Shown piece by piece: positions 1 through 5,681 of a stretch of 10,493 bases of DNA. Source of the DNA: Levilactobacillus zymae (GTDB taxonomy: Bacteria > Bacillota > Bacilli > Lactobacillales > Lactobacillaceae). How positions within the stretch are numbered: the first letter of the stretch is position 1; every line of letters begins with the position of its first letter. A program made the translations under genes and the position numbers. Under the pieces are notes generated by a model. That model searched no databases. It was given only the letters and a program-made list of their open reading frames with translations, and was not told the DNA's origin. Location of the stretch: contig NZ_JAVLAS010000008.1 in NCBI RefSeq assembly GCF_032190635.1, forward strand, positions 1 to 10,493. The letters are read 5' to 3'.

Positions 1-936
1 ATGAGCAATGAATTAGTCAAATATGACCCTGAATTAAATACAATCCCCTTGCGAAGGTTTACTCCTGTAGAAATGAACTTGTTCTTTTCTGTAGTTTCTA
101 GAATGCGTGATAAAGGTGATGATACTGTTAGATTTACCTTTGATCAGTTAAAAGAGTTAAGTGCCTATAAGCCAACCGCAAATAATCGGTTTATTGATGA
201 CATACAAAGTACATATCAAAAAATACTAGGTCTTAGATTTGGCTCTCGAAGTAAAGATGGTCTTGATAGAGAGATGTTTGTCATGTTCACTCGATTTGAA
301 ATTAAGGGATCTGCAGACGTTCCTTATGTTGATATTCAAATTTATCCCAAAGCGTTGAAACTTCTAAATAATCTCGAAAGTTGGGTTCGTTATGCTTTGA
401 CAGAGTTCCGAGATTTAAAGAGTAGTTACGCAAAAACAACTTTTCGTATTCTTAAACAATTCCGAACCACTGGTTATGCTTATTTTTCTAAAAATGATTT
501 CTTTGAACTACTAGATATTCCACAAAGCTATTGGAGTAAGCCTGCGAACGTTGAATCTAGGGTTATTCGCCCAATTAAGGAAGAACTAACCCCTTTGTTT
601 AGAGGCCTAACTATACGAAAAAAATATGGTAAAGGTCGTGGGAAACCAGTGATTGGTTATACTTTTACTTGGAAGCCTGAAAGAAAAGACGCAAACGACT
701 TTTCTCAAGGTAAGTTCCAAGATGAGCGTCAAAAACTTTTTAATATCCAGAATAATGGTGAATTAACAGAACAAGAAAAATGGCGTGCTACCGATAAAGT
801 TAAAGGCCTACCACTAGGCTCAACTGAAAAACAGATTTTAGCCGAACGACAGATTGAGCATGATAAAACAATAAGAGATCAGACAAGACAAGAAATGCTT
901 GCTGAACTCCGAAAGGGGTTTGGAAAACATGCCTAA
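1..936 (+). CDS. repA: RepA, Rep_3-family theta replication initiator
   Basis: This 311-residue protein should bind the iterons at the origin and start theta-type plasmid replication. It has the tandem winged-helix layout of Rep_3 initiators: the first domain covers about residues 5-130 (starting NELVKYDPELNTIPLRRF, with FTFDQLKELSAYK), the second about 135-235 (LTEFRDLKSSYAKTTFRILKQ, then FFELLDIPQSY and VIRPIKEELTP). A charged, Gln/Glu-rich tail of about 75 residues follows, as in lactococcal and lactobacillar RepB-type initiators. Length is normal for the family. The ATG is supported by AAGGAGGT at 10480-10487, 6 nt upstream once the ends are joined, and the iterons lie directly upstream of its promoter, where the protein probably represses its own transcription (known for the family). 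The 3' end overlaps repB by 8 nt, so the two are probably co-transcribed. Function is secure. Confidence 0.95.
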   Translation: MSNELVKYDPELNTIPLRRFTPVEMNLFFSVVSRMRDKGDDTVRFTFDQLKELSAYKPTANNRFIDDIQSTYQKILGLRFGSRSKDGLDREMFVMFTRFEIKGSADVPYVDIQIYPKALKLLNNLESWVRYALTEFRDLKSSYAKTTFRILKQFRTTGYAYFSKNDFFELLDIPQSYWSKPANVESRVIRPIKEELTPLFRGLTIRKKYGKGRGKPVIGYTFTWKPERKDANDFSQGKFQDERQKLFNIQNNGELTEQEKWRATDKVKGLPLGSTEKQILAERQIEHDKTIRDQTRQEMLAELRKGFGKHA

Positions 937-1474
937 AACTATTAGAGAACTTGCTGATCAATTGAATGTCTCCAAACAGACTATTCAATATCATTACCAA
1001 AGACTACCAGCAAAGAATCGGCAAAAAGATAGTCAGGGTACAAACATGATTAGCCCTAAAGCTGAAAGGATTATCAGAGACAAAGTAGCAAAGCCTTTGT
1101 TAGCAAACAACCAACAAATAGATAGCAAAGAAACGACAAAGACTAACAAAGACAATAATGAGCTGGTTGCAACTCTGATAAAAGAAGTAGAGGACCTAAA
1201 GTCTCAACGAGACAAACAGCTTGCTACCAAAGACCGCCAAATAGACAGTTTAACAAAGTTGATAGATCAGCAACAAAAATTACAGTTATCAACTGTAACA
1301 GAAAACCGACAATTAAAAGAACACGTGCGAAAATTGAGTTATTTGGTTGAATCTCCTAATTCAACTAAAAAGCAACAAGCAAACGACCAACAAACAAAAT
1401 GTAGGGTGGGTGAAACTGATAATAAAGAAAGAATCATACCTAAAAGTTGGTGGCGTTTTTGGAAAACAAAGTGA
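929..1474 (+). CDS. repB: RepB-like plasmid accessory protein (DUF536 type)
   Basis: This is a 181-residue protein encoded just behind repA, overlapping its last 8 nt (ATGCCTAA), which suggests translational coupling. The start at 929 is chosen over an in-frame ATG at 899 because the protein then begins MPKTIRELADQLNVSKQTIQ, the usual start of this family, and AAAGGGG lies 10 nt upstream. Residues 1-50 form a helix-turn-helix. About 78-145 is a Lys/Gln/Asp-rich heptad-like stretch likely to be a coiled coil. The C-terminus ends in an aromatic cluster (KSWWRFWK), a recurrent DUF536 feature. Such proteins sit beside repA in lactobacillus and lactococcus theta plasmids and are thought to affect copy number or stability; the exact role is unsettled. 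The stop codon lies 3 bp before the IS30-derived mini-element, so the gene escaped disruption. Confidence 0.88.
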   Translation: MPKTIRELADQLNVSKQTIQYHYQRLPAKNRQKDSQGTNMISPKAERIIRDKVAKPLLANNQQIDSKETTKTNKDNNELVATLIKEVEDLKSQRDKQLATKDRQIDSLTKLIDQQQKLQLSTVTENRQLKEHVRKLSYLVESPNSTKKQQANDQQTKCRVGETDNKERIIPKSWWRFWKTK

Positions 1475-1477
1475 TTT

Positions 1478-1679
1478 GGTAGATTGTAAAATTAATCCGA
1501 ACGCTGTTCGGACAAAAAAGATCAGTTTCCTTTAAAATGGTGTTTACCACAAACCCATCTTTTAGGAGCTGATCTTTTGTCTAGTATAACCTATTCCGAA
1601 CGAATTAAAATCGAAACCTTTTGTGAACTAGGGCTGTCCAATATCCAAATGGGCGTTCGGATTAATTTTACAATCTACC
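1478..1679. mobile_element. 202-bp fold-back miniature of the IS30 element
   Basis: The two ends are a perfect 27-bp inverted repeat (1478-1504 and 1653-1679; inner part TTAATCCGAACGC). Bases 1478-1660 match the transposase-start end of the neighbouring IS30 element (2764 back to 2582) over 183 bp with no gap and one difference (T instead of C in GATCAGTTTCC). They include the transposase start and about its first 28 codons. At the shared octamer GCGTTCGG the sequence switches to the same terminal repeat in the opposite direction. The result is a MITE-like element with two copies of one IS end and no transposase. The flanks (GATTT on the left, ATTAA on the right) show no convincing target duplication, so local rearrangement at the octamer is as likely as transposition. 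Confidence 0.85.
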
Positions 1680-1735
1680 AATTAAATAAATCTACAATTG
1701 AATTTTATTTACCTTATGAAGGGTAGATTGCAAAT

Positions 1736-2665
1736 TTAATCCGAATTTTTGGACAAATTGGTCAGCATAACCTGATACGGTGTTTGCCAGTCGAGTATTT
1801 TAAGCGGTCGCTGGTTAATTTGGAGTAACGTCGTCGTTAAATCTTGAGCACTAATGTGCTCAAAACGAGTCCCCTTAGGATAAAAATAACGTAAATTCCG
1901 ATTAAAGCGTTCATTACTACCACGTTCAGCTGGCGTATAAGCATGACAGTAATAGGTCTTAATACCATATTGTGATTCAAATGATACTAGCCCACTAAAC
2001 TCAGTACCACGGTCCACAGTAAAACTGTGCACCGGTCCATTAAAAGTTGTTAGGAACTTAGTCAGTGCTTCATTAACACTCGCTGTCGTTCGATCTTTTA
2101 ACCGGTATGCCCAAAGGAACCGTGATTTTCGATCGATTAAAGTTAATAAAACTGCCTTACTATGCCCACGAGGACCAACGACTGTATCTAGTTCAAAATC
2201 GCCGATGCGATTACGTTGATTAATCATCATGGGACGCTGTTCAATTGATCGCCCCAAAGATTGATTATATTTGGATCGTTGGTCAACGTTACGCCGTTGG
2301 CGTACGCCATGTTCAGGTAGATCATTCAAGGAGAAATCAATTCTCCCCTGATTTAGCCAATTATAAATAGATTTAGTAGCTAGTTTAAATTCGTGAGCAA
2401 TCATTCTTGGTGACCAGCTTAGACGTAAATGGTTGAGAATTTTTTGCTTTAACTCATCGCTCAGCTTAGTTTTCCGACCACATCGTGATCGCTTGTATTC
2501 GGCATCTGTTTGTGCTAATTCAGCCTGATAAGGTTGACATCGAGATAATTCATAAGAAATTGTTGACGGTGATCGGTTCAGCCGAACGCCCATTTGGATA
2601 TTGGACAGCCCTAGTTCACAAAAGGTTTCGATTTTAATTCGTTCGGAATAGGTTATACTAGACAA
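1736..2665 (-). CDS. IS30-family DDE transposase
   Basis: This 309-residue transposase cuts and joins the ends of its IS. The N-terminus (about residues 8-40) is the helix-turn-helix of IS30 enzymes (ERIKIETFCELGLSNIQMG, then RSPSTISYELSR), followed by a second HTH-like part (about 75-105). The DDE core is complete: D160 in GDFELDTVVG, D218 in FTVDRGTEFSG and E252 in ERGSNERFNRN, with the normal spacing. Length is normal and there is no internal stop or frameshift. The start is a TTG at 2665; its Shine-Dalgarno (AGGAG) is 8 nt upstream and lies partly inside a long inverted repeat in the IS leader, which should limit expression from read-through mRNA. Confidence 0.93.
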   Translation of the reverse strand: MSSITYSERIKIETFCELGLSNIQMGVRLNRSPSTISYELSRCQPYQAELAQTDAEYKRSRCGRKTKLSDELKQKILNHLRLSWSPRMIAHEFKLATKSIYNWLNQGRIDFSLNDLPEHGVRQRRNVDQRSKYNQSLGRSIEQRPMMINQRNRIGDFELDTVVGPRGHSKAVLLTLIDRKSRFLWAYRLKDRTTASVNEALTKFLTTFNGPVHSFTVDRGTEFSGLVSFESQYGIKTYYCHAYTPAERGSNERFNRNLRYFYPKGTRFEHISAQDLTTTLLQINQRPLKILDWQTPYQVMLTNLSKNSD

Positions 2666-2726
2666 AAGATCAGCTCCTAAAAGATGGGTTTGTGGTAAAC
2701 ACCATTTTAAAGGAAGCTGATCTTTT
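2664..2726 (-). promoter_or_regulatory. IS30 leader hairpin covering the transposase start
   Basis: A perfect 12-bp inverted repeat, AAAAGATCAGCT at 2664-2675 and AGCTGATCTTTT at 2715-2726, is separated by 39 nt. In mRNA entering from outside the IS, the arm nearest the gene would pair with the transposase start codon and part of its Shine-Dalgarno, and the arm ends in a T-run. The effect would be to block translation or stop transcription of read-through messages. Such protection is known for other IS elements; here it is inferred from the sequence. Confidence 0.55.
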
Positions 2727-2826
2727 TTGTCCGAACAGCGTTCGGATTAATTTTACAATCTACCGAAGATGTTCAAAACGCGTTAAAGGAAAGTGCGCAA
2801 ACCCCCTTTATACGTACAAAGGATGA

Positions 2827-2910
2827 ATGGACAATCATTTCAATTTAGAAAATATTTCCAGTTCCATCAAAACGGAGCTAAACAAGATAGTGCATGACAT
2901 CGATGACTAA
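2827..2910 (+). CDS. Small ORF, 27 aa, possibly cut short by an in-frame TAA
   Basis: The ATG at 2827 follows AAAGG and overlaps the end of the preceding gene remnant, suggesting translational coupling. It encodes MDNHFNLENISSSIKTELNK and then IVHDIDD before TAA at 2908-2910. The same frame stays open after the stop for 12 more codons (YFNTKQKGAMNI) to TAG at 2947-2949. The original product may therefore have been about 40 residues, truncated by one base change to TAA. The peptide is amphipathic and helical in appearance. No family is recognised. Confidence 0.4.
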   Translation: MDNHFNLENISSSIKTELNKIVHDIDD

Positions 2911-2947
2911 TACTTTAACACCAAACAGAAAGGGGCTATGAATATAT

Positions 2948-2968
2948 AGGGTCTATAACTAACAAATA
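2948..2968 (+). repeat. Copy 1 of a 21-bp repeat flanking the XRE gene
   Basis: AGGGTCTATAAC, three variable bases, then CAAATA. The same arrangement occurs at 3924-3944, with 18 of 21 bases shared. Confidence 0.6.
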
Positions 2969-2984
2969 GGCCTTTGATCATTTC

Positions 2985-3030
2985 TAAAGCCATTCTTCAG
3001 AACGTTATTACGATCTGAAGAATGGCTTTA
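2985..3030. terminator. Strong 16-bp hairpin after the replication-region genes
   Basis: Bases 2985-3000 (TAAAGCCATTCTTCAG) pair perfectly with 3015-3030 around a 14-nt loop. The U-run is poor (TTTATTGG on the plus strand), so it may be an inefficient terminator or an mRNA-stabilising hairpin. It separates the small ORFs from the XRE gene. Confidence 0.6.
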
Positions 3031-3075
3031 TTGGCTTGTGCAAGTAACATTTGCGTGACTAATGCTAGTAATTCT

Positions 3076-3117
3076 TGCTAGGATTGCCTTAGATCCTTGA
3101 TTATGATTTAGGAGGAG
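3076..3117 (+). promoter_or_regulatory. Ribosome binding site and upstream region of the XRE gene
   Basis: GGAGGAG at 3111-3117 lies 6 nt before the TTG start at 3124 and decides this start. TGCTAG occurs at 3063-3068 and again at 3076-3081 and could be an operator. No convincing -35/-10 pair could be assigned. Confidence 0.5.
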
Positions 3118-3123
3118 TGAGAT

Positions 3124-3885
3124 TTGAGCTTTAAAGACGATATCAAGACCTTGCGCAGGCAATCTAACTTAACCCAAGAAGCATTAGCTCAAAAATTACA
3201 TGTGACCCGTCAAACGGTCTCAACTTGGGAAACTGGCAAGAATATGCCAAGTTTAGAGACCCTGCATGCTTTGAGTCAATTGTTTAACATCTCACTCGAA
3301 AAACTTCTATTTAACGAGGAGATTGCAATGAAAAAAGATAAAGAACCCTCTTTGGCTACCCAGATAGATCATGATGTTAAGCTTAAAAGTCGTTATCGTC
3401 GTTGGACTTTTGGTTTAGGTGGCTTGATCGTACTAGCACTGGTTAGTATTGGTATTTTATGTTTGGGATATTATAAAGGTATTGGGACGATTGATCGCTT
3501 TGATCCGTTTTTATCCTATAAAGTCGGGTACAGTAAATTACCTAGTGAAAAGGAAATTTCTCCTAACAATAAGGCGACCAATGGTTACTGGACCGCTTGG
3601 TTCACCGATAATACGATGGGTAATGAATGGACCAAATTAACCTTAACGACGGGGCTTAATCCTGGGGTCAAAGATCCTTATGTGATGGCTTATCATAAGG
3701 GCAGCTATGTTAAAGTTGCACGTATTGTGCCTCGCACCTACATTAATCAGACTTATGTTAGCAACTTAGCAGCATTAGACGCCTTGTTAAACCATAAGGG
3801 AAATACAGCAACTAATAATCATGACCTCAAAAAATTTAAGACACAGATCCATGTATCTGACACGGTCCAGCAGTTAGGTGACTGA
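3124..3885 (+). CDS. XRE-family HTH regulator fused to a membrane-anchored outer domain
   Basis: This 253-residue protein starts at TTG behind a perfect Shine-Dalgarno. Residues 4-62 are an XRE/Cro-type helix-turn-helix (LTQEALAQKLHVTRQTVSTW, then GKNMPSLETLHALSQLFNIS). A basic linker (KSRYRRW) leads into one membrane segment at about 95-117. The remaining 135 residues should lie outside the cell, given the positive-inside charge. They are rich in Asn, Thr and Tyr and lack cysteines or recognised motifs. This layout suggests a one-component membrane regulator that senses something outside and binds DNA inside, but target and ligand are unknown. An in-frame ATG at 3328 (residue 69) has its own GAGGAG 6 nt upstream, so a 185-residue form without the HTH could also be made. 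The 21-bp repeats on both sides suggest a mobile or recombined unit. Confidence 0.85.
   Translation: MSFKDDIKTLRRQSNLTQEALAQKLHVTRQTVSTWETGKNMPSLETLHALSQLFNISLEKLLFNEEIAMKKDKEPSLATQIDHDVKLKSRYRRWTFGLGGLIVLALVSIGILCLGYYKGIGTIDRFDPFLSYKVGYSKLPSEKEISPNNKATNGYWTAWFTDNTMGNEWTKLTLTTGLNPGVKDPYVMAYHKGSYVKVARIVPRTYINQTYVSNLAALDALLNHKGNTATNNHDLKKFKTQIHVSDTVQQLGD
3316..3330 (+). promoter_or_regulatory. Internal ribosome binding site and ATG in the XRE gene
   Basis: GAGGAG at 3316-3321 is 6 nt upstream of ATG 3328-3330, in frame, exactly between the DNA-binding domain and the membrane part. Initiation here would give a 185-residue membrane protein starting MKKDKEPSLATQ, without the HTH. Confidence 0.45.
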
Positions 3886-3923
3886 ATAGAGAACCACCAA
3901 GTTACAATCCTGCAAGTAGTTTC

Positions 3924-3944
3924 AGGGTCTATAACCTTCAAATA
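3924..3944 (+). repeat. Copy 2 of the 21-bp repeat flanking the XRE gene
   Basis: AGGGTCTATAAC, three variable bases (CTT), then CAAATA. It is in the same orientation as the copy at 2948-2968. Confidence 0.6.
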
Positions 3945-3965
3945 ACCCCTCGAAAACATTGAAAG

Positions 3966-4006
3966 AATAACCCCTAATATCTACATTATAGATATTAGGG
4001 GTTATT
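3966..4006. terminator. Two-way terminator between the XRE gene and the toxin gene
   Basis: A perfect 18-bp stem, 3966-3983 (AATAACCCCTAATATCTA) with 3989-4006, has a 5-nt loop. It is followed by TGTTTT on the plus strand. It sits between convergent genes and can serve both the XRE gene and the toxin operon. Confidence 0.85.
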
Positions 4007-4034
4007 TGTTTTAATATTAAAGAAATGACTTCTT

Positions 4035-4379
4035 CTATTTGTCATCAATACTAAACAATAATTTGTACAAAGTGATTATTTCTTCTAGTTCTTCACGCGA
4101 TACATGATCGACAATAGTTTCATCAGTGACATGTCTTGCCCGTAAATCTAAGGCTATGGTTTGATCTAATAATACTTTTCCATATACTGTTTGACTACTA
4201 GTTAGTCGATGATACATTGGAAAATTACGCTTGGTACTGCTAATTGGAGCCACAATCGTCATGTTACTTGTCTGACAGACTAGATCATTGCTTAGAGCAA
4301 TGGCTGGTCGCTTATTCATCTGTTCATGACCACGGCTTGGATTAAAGTTAACATAAAATATATCACCTTGGCTTACCAT
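4035..4379 (-). CDS. mazF: MazF/PemK-family toxin (mRNA endoribonuclease)
   Basis: This 114-residue toxin has the PemK/MazF fold features: GDIFYVNFNPSRGHEQMNKR at residues 5-24 with the conserved RPAIALSN next, TIVAPISST at 41-49 and VLLDQTIALDL at about 69-79. In the family, the Arg of KRP (R24) and the Ser/Thr of ISST form the RNA-cutting site; both are present. The enzyme cleaves mRNA at short sequence motifs and halts growth unless bound by its antitoxin. The ATG overlaps the antitoxin stop by 7 nt (ATGGTAA), the usual coupled arrangement that makes antitoxin first. The likely role is post-segregational maintenance of the plasmid. The gene appears intact. It could equally be named pemK. 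Confidence 0.95.
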   Translation of the reverse strand: MVSQGDIFYVNFNPSRGHEQMNKRPAIALSNDLVCQTSNMTIVAPISSTKRNFPMYHRLTSSQTVYGKVLLDQTIALDLRARHVTDETIVDHVSREELEEIITLYKLLFSIDDK

Positions 4380-4636
4380 TGAAGTTCATTGCCTTCTGAC
4401 TTTCCCCAATCAAGCTCGTGATCCCTTTTCCCGTCATCTTTCCAATCCTTAAATAGTTCGTGAATATTGGTTGGGTTCTTTTTTATTGGTGTTAAAACAA
4501 TTGATCCATTTTCAATGGTTATTGTCATATCTTGGTTATCATCTAATTTCAGTTGTTTAATAATTTGGCTAGGAATTCTAGCAGCTTTCGAGTTTCCCCA
4601 CTTTGCTAAGCGTGTTTGTTCTTTAATAAGTTCCAT
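4373..4636 (-). CDS. mazE: MazE/PemI-family antitoxin
   Basis: This 87-residue antitoxin has an N-terminal AbrB/MazE DNA-binding domain (about residues 7-52), with the signature LAKWGNSKAARIPSQIIKQL and then MTITIENGSIVLTPIKK. The acidic C-terminus (about 55-87, ELFKDWKDDGKRDHELDWGK) is the part that wraps and blocks MazF in known pairs. The start at 4636 is chosen because TAGGAGGGG lies just upstream and the protein then begins with the family's usual residues; an in-frame ATG further out at 4717 lies upstream of the promoter. MazE, with MazF as co-repressor, normally represses its own operon; a palindrome in the promoter spacer fits this. Confidence 0.92.
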   Translation of the reverse strand: MELIKEQTRLAKWGNSKAARIPSQIIKQLKLDDNQDMTITIENGSIVLTPIKKNPTNIHELFKDWKDDGKRDHELDWGKSEGNELQW

Positions 4637-4668
4637 ATTTTCCCCTCCTAAATTATTATTACAAGTCA

Positions 4669-4697
4669 AGTATATCCCGTGTAGATACACAATGCAA
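4669..4697 (-). promoter_or_regulatory. mazEF promoter with palindromic operator
   Basis: On the minus strand, -35 TTGCAT (4692-4697) and -10 TATACT (4669-4674) have an exact 17-bp spacer. A palindrome (GTGTA-GA-TACAC, 4679-4690) fills most of the spacer and is a natural site for MazE/MazEF autorepression. It lies between the divergent antitoxin and recombinase genes, so binding could affect both. Confidence 0.75.
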
Positions 4698-4721
4698 ATA
4701 TTCTTACTGGAGGTCATTTAC

Positions 4722-5309
4722 ATGCAACAAGTTGTCTTACCCATAAAAGATTCAAACGTTCTTAAAGAGGTTCAAGATACGTTACTCAATAACTTTAAAG
4801 CTGGCCGACGTAACTATACGATTTTTCAAGTTGGTAAAGCTACGCTACTGCGAGTGAGTGACGTTATGGGTTTAAAACAGACCGATATTTTTAATCTGGA
4901 CGGTTCTATTAAACAAAATGCGTTCATTCATGATCGAAAAAATGGTAAGCCTAATACCTTGTACCTTAAACCAGTTCAAACAGAACTCTTATTGTATCGT
5001 CAATGGCTGCTTGATCATAAACTAGCATCTGAATGGATCTTTCCTTCCATTCAACACCCAGATCGCCATATCACTGAAAAACAGTTCTACAAAATTATGA
5101 GTAGGGTTGGCGATCTGTTAGGAATTAATTATCTAGGTACTCATACGATGCGCAAAACTGGGGCTTATCGTGTTTACACGCAATCAAATTACAATATTGG
5201 CCTAGTAATGCACTTACTAAATCACTCAAGTGAATCAATGACTTTAGCTTATTTGGGCTTGGATCAAGCAAGTACAGAAAACATGTTGAACCAAATTGAT
5301 TTTGGGTAA
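4722..5309 (+). CDS. Short tyrosine recombinase/integrase (catalytic domain only)
   Basis: This 195-residue protein consists almost only of the catalytic domain of tyrosine recombinases. The residues are in order: R44 in TLLRVSDVMGL, a lysine in DRKNGKPN (K73 or K76), H141 and R144 in HTMRK, H168 in LLNHSS, and the nucleophile Y177 in LAYLGL. The N-terminal arm-binding and SAM-like core-binding domains of full-length integrases (300-400 aa) are missing. The start at 4722 is supported by GGAGGT 7 nt upstream; a longer in-frame reading from 4467 runs through the antitoxin gene on the other strand and is not real. Such short integrases are common on lactobacillus plasmids and may resolve multimers or invert or exchange segments. 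No recombination site could be assigned with confidence. Confidence 0.88.
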   Translation: MQQVVLPIKDSNVLKEVQDTLLNNFKAGRRNYTIFQVGKATLLRVSDVMGLKQTDIFNLDGSIKQNAFIHDRKNGKPNTLYLKPVQTELLLYRQWLLDHKLASEWIFPSIQHPDRHITEKQFYKIMSRVGDLLGINYLGTHTMRKTGAYRVYTQSNYNIGLVMHLLNHSSESMTLAYLGLDQASTENMLNQIDFG

Positions 5310-5326
5310 ATTGGTTTGATTTTGTT

Positions 5327-5341
5327 GTCGCCAACGGCGAC
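5327..5341. terminator. Short hairpin after the recombinase gene
   Basis: GTCGCC and GGCGAC form a perfect 6-bp GC-rich stem with an AAC loop, 17 nt after the recombinase stop. There is no real T-run, so termination is uncertain. Confidence 0.4.
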
Positions 5342-5362
5342 TTCTAATACAGGTTTTTGGGG

Positions 5363-5435
5363 GGTTATCACAACATAGAATTTATTCTATGTGTAAGTGC
5401 GCATTGACCTCGTTTTACTCGTCCTGCTGATAACC
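5363..5435. other. oriT: Putative oriT, MOBQ-type nic region
   Basis: A 9-bp perfect inverted repeat (ACATAGAAT / ATTCTATGT, 5373-5392, two-base centre) is followed at once by TAAGTGCGCATT (5394-5405). RSF1010-type (MOBQ) origins of transfer have the same layout: an inverted repeat, then TAAGTGCGCCCT, nicked after TAAGTGCG. By analogy the nick would fall between 5401 and 5402. An outer inverted repeat, GGTTATCA (5363-5370) and TGATAACC (5428-5435), frames the site. No relaxase gene exists in the window, so transfer would need one in trans. The nic match departs from the RSF1010 consensus in the last bases (ATT for CCT). Confidence 0.7.
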
Positions 5436-5457
5436 ATAGAGTCGATTTTTTCCGTTG

Positions 5458-5491
5458 TTGAATTGACTGTATTTTTAATTCAATTTATGTT
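5458..5491 (+). promoter_or_regulatory. Candidate promoter with inverted repeat upstream of the small gene
   Basis: TTGACT (5463-5468), a 17-bp spacer and TATGTT (5486-5491) make a good sigma-A-type promoter. TTGAATT (5458-5464) and AATTCAA (5477-5483) form an inverted repeat overlapping it that could be an operator. The next coding frame starts about 190 nt downstream; 5492-5663 between them holds nothing else recognised. Confidence 0.5.
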
Positions 5492-5681
5492 TGCACCTAA
5501 CTAGGATTGTTATGTTTTAAATATTTAAAAAGTGTTGCAGATTACGCTGTTTTAAGCCAAAATTTTTTAGTCGCTTTGTGCAGATAATCTTTATAAGCTT
5601 GGTAACAAATTTTGAATAACGGTGCTGTAAGATCTGTGAATTTAAACTGAAAGCATTATTTTGATGTTAGGAGTCATTAAG

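Larger units (their letters stand above)
1722..2764 (-). mobile_element. IS30-family insertion sequence, 1043 bp
   Basis: Terminal inverted repeats are at 1722-1745 and 2741-2764 and match at 22 of 24 positions (both begin GGTAGATTG and end TTAATCCGAA). The sequence GAAG directly abuts both ends (1718-1721 and 2765-2768) and looks like a target duplication. Size and transposase resemble the ISLpl1-type elements of Lactiplantibacillus; that naming is from memory and not checked. The left repeat contains the transposase stop codon. The element appears intact and may be active. Confidence 0.92.
1680..2848 (+). pseudogene. Tail of a small gene interrupted by the IS30 insertion
   Basis: Removing the IS and one GAAG copy joins 1680-1721 to 2769-2848 and restores one reading frame. 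Before the IS it reads LNKSTIEFYLPYE from base 1681; after the IS it reads DVQNALKESAQTPFIRTK and on to DEWTIISI, with a TAG stop at 2846-2848. No start codon is left because the mini-element replaces the 5' side. The family is not recognised. A short strand-helix-strand protein encoded behind repB is plausible. The coding reading rests on frame continuity across the IS target site and on overlap with the next small ORF (ATG at 2827), both typical of compact plasmid operons. The protein is certainly not made in full form. Confidence 0.5.

Noticed and set aside
1478..2764. Composite transposon made by the mini-element and the IS30
   Set aside because: Only 42 bp lie between them, with no cargo gene; the IS has its own GAAG flanks, so it inserted on its own.
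4637..4717. Longer antitoxin start at 4717
   Set aside because: It lies upstream of the promoter -10 and -35 boxes; TAGGAGGGG and the family start support 4636.
4467..4721. Extension of the recombinase N-terminus to 4467
   Set aside because: This stretch is the reverse complement of the mazE gene and its promoter; GGAGGT and the family pattern support 4722.
5373..5392. The 9-bp palindrome as the crossover site of the tyrosine recombinase
   Set aside because: The central spacing is only 2 bp, where 6-8 bp is usual for such sites, and the adjoining TAAGTGCGCATT fits an oriT better. It is not fully excluded.
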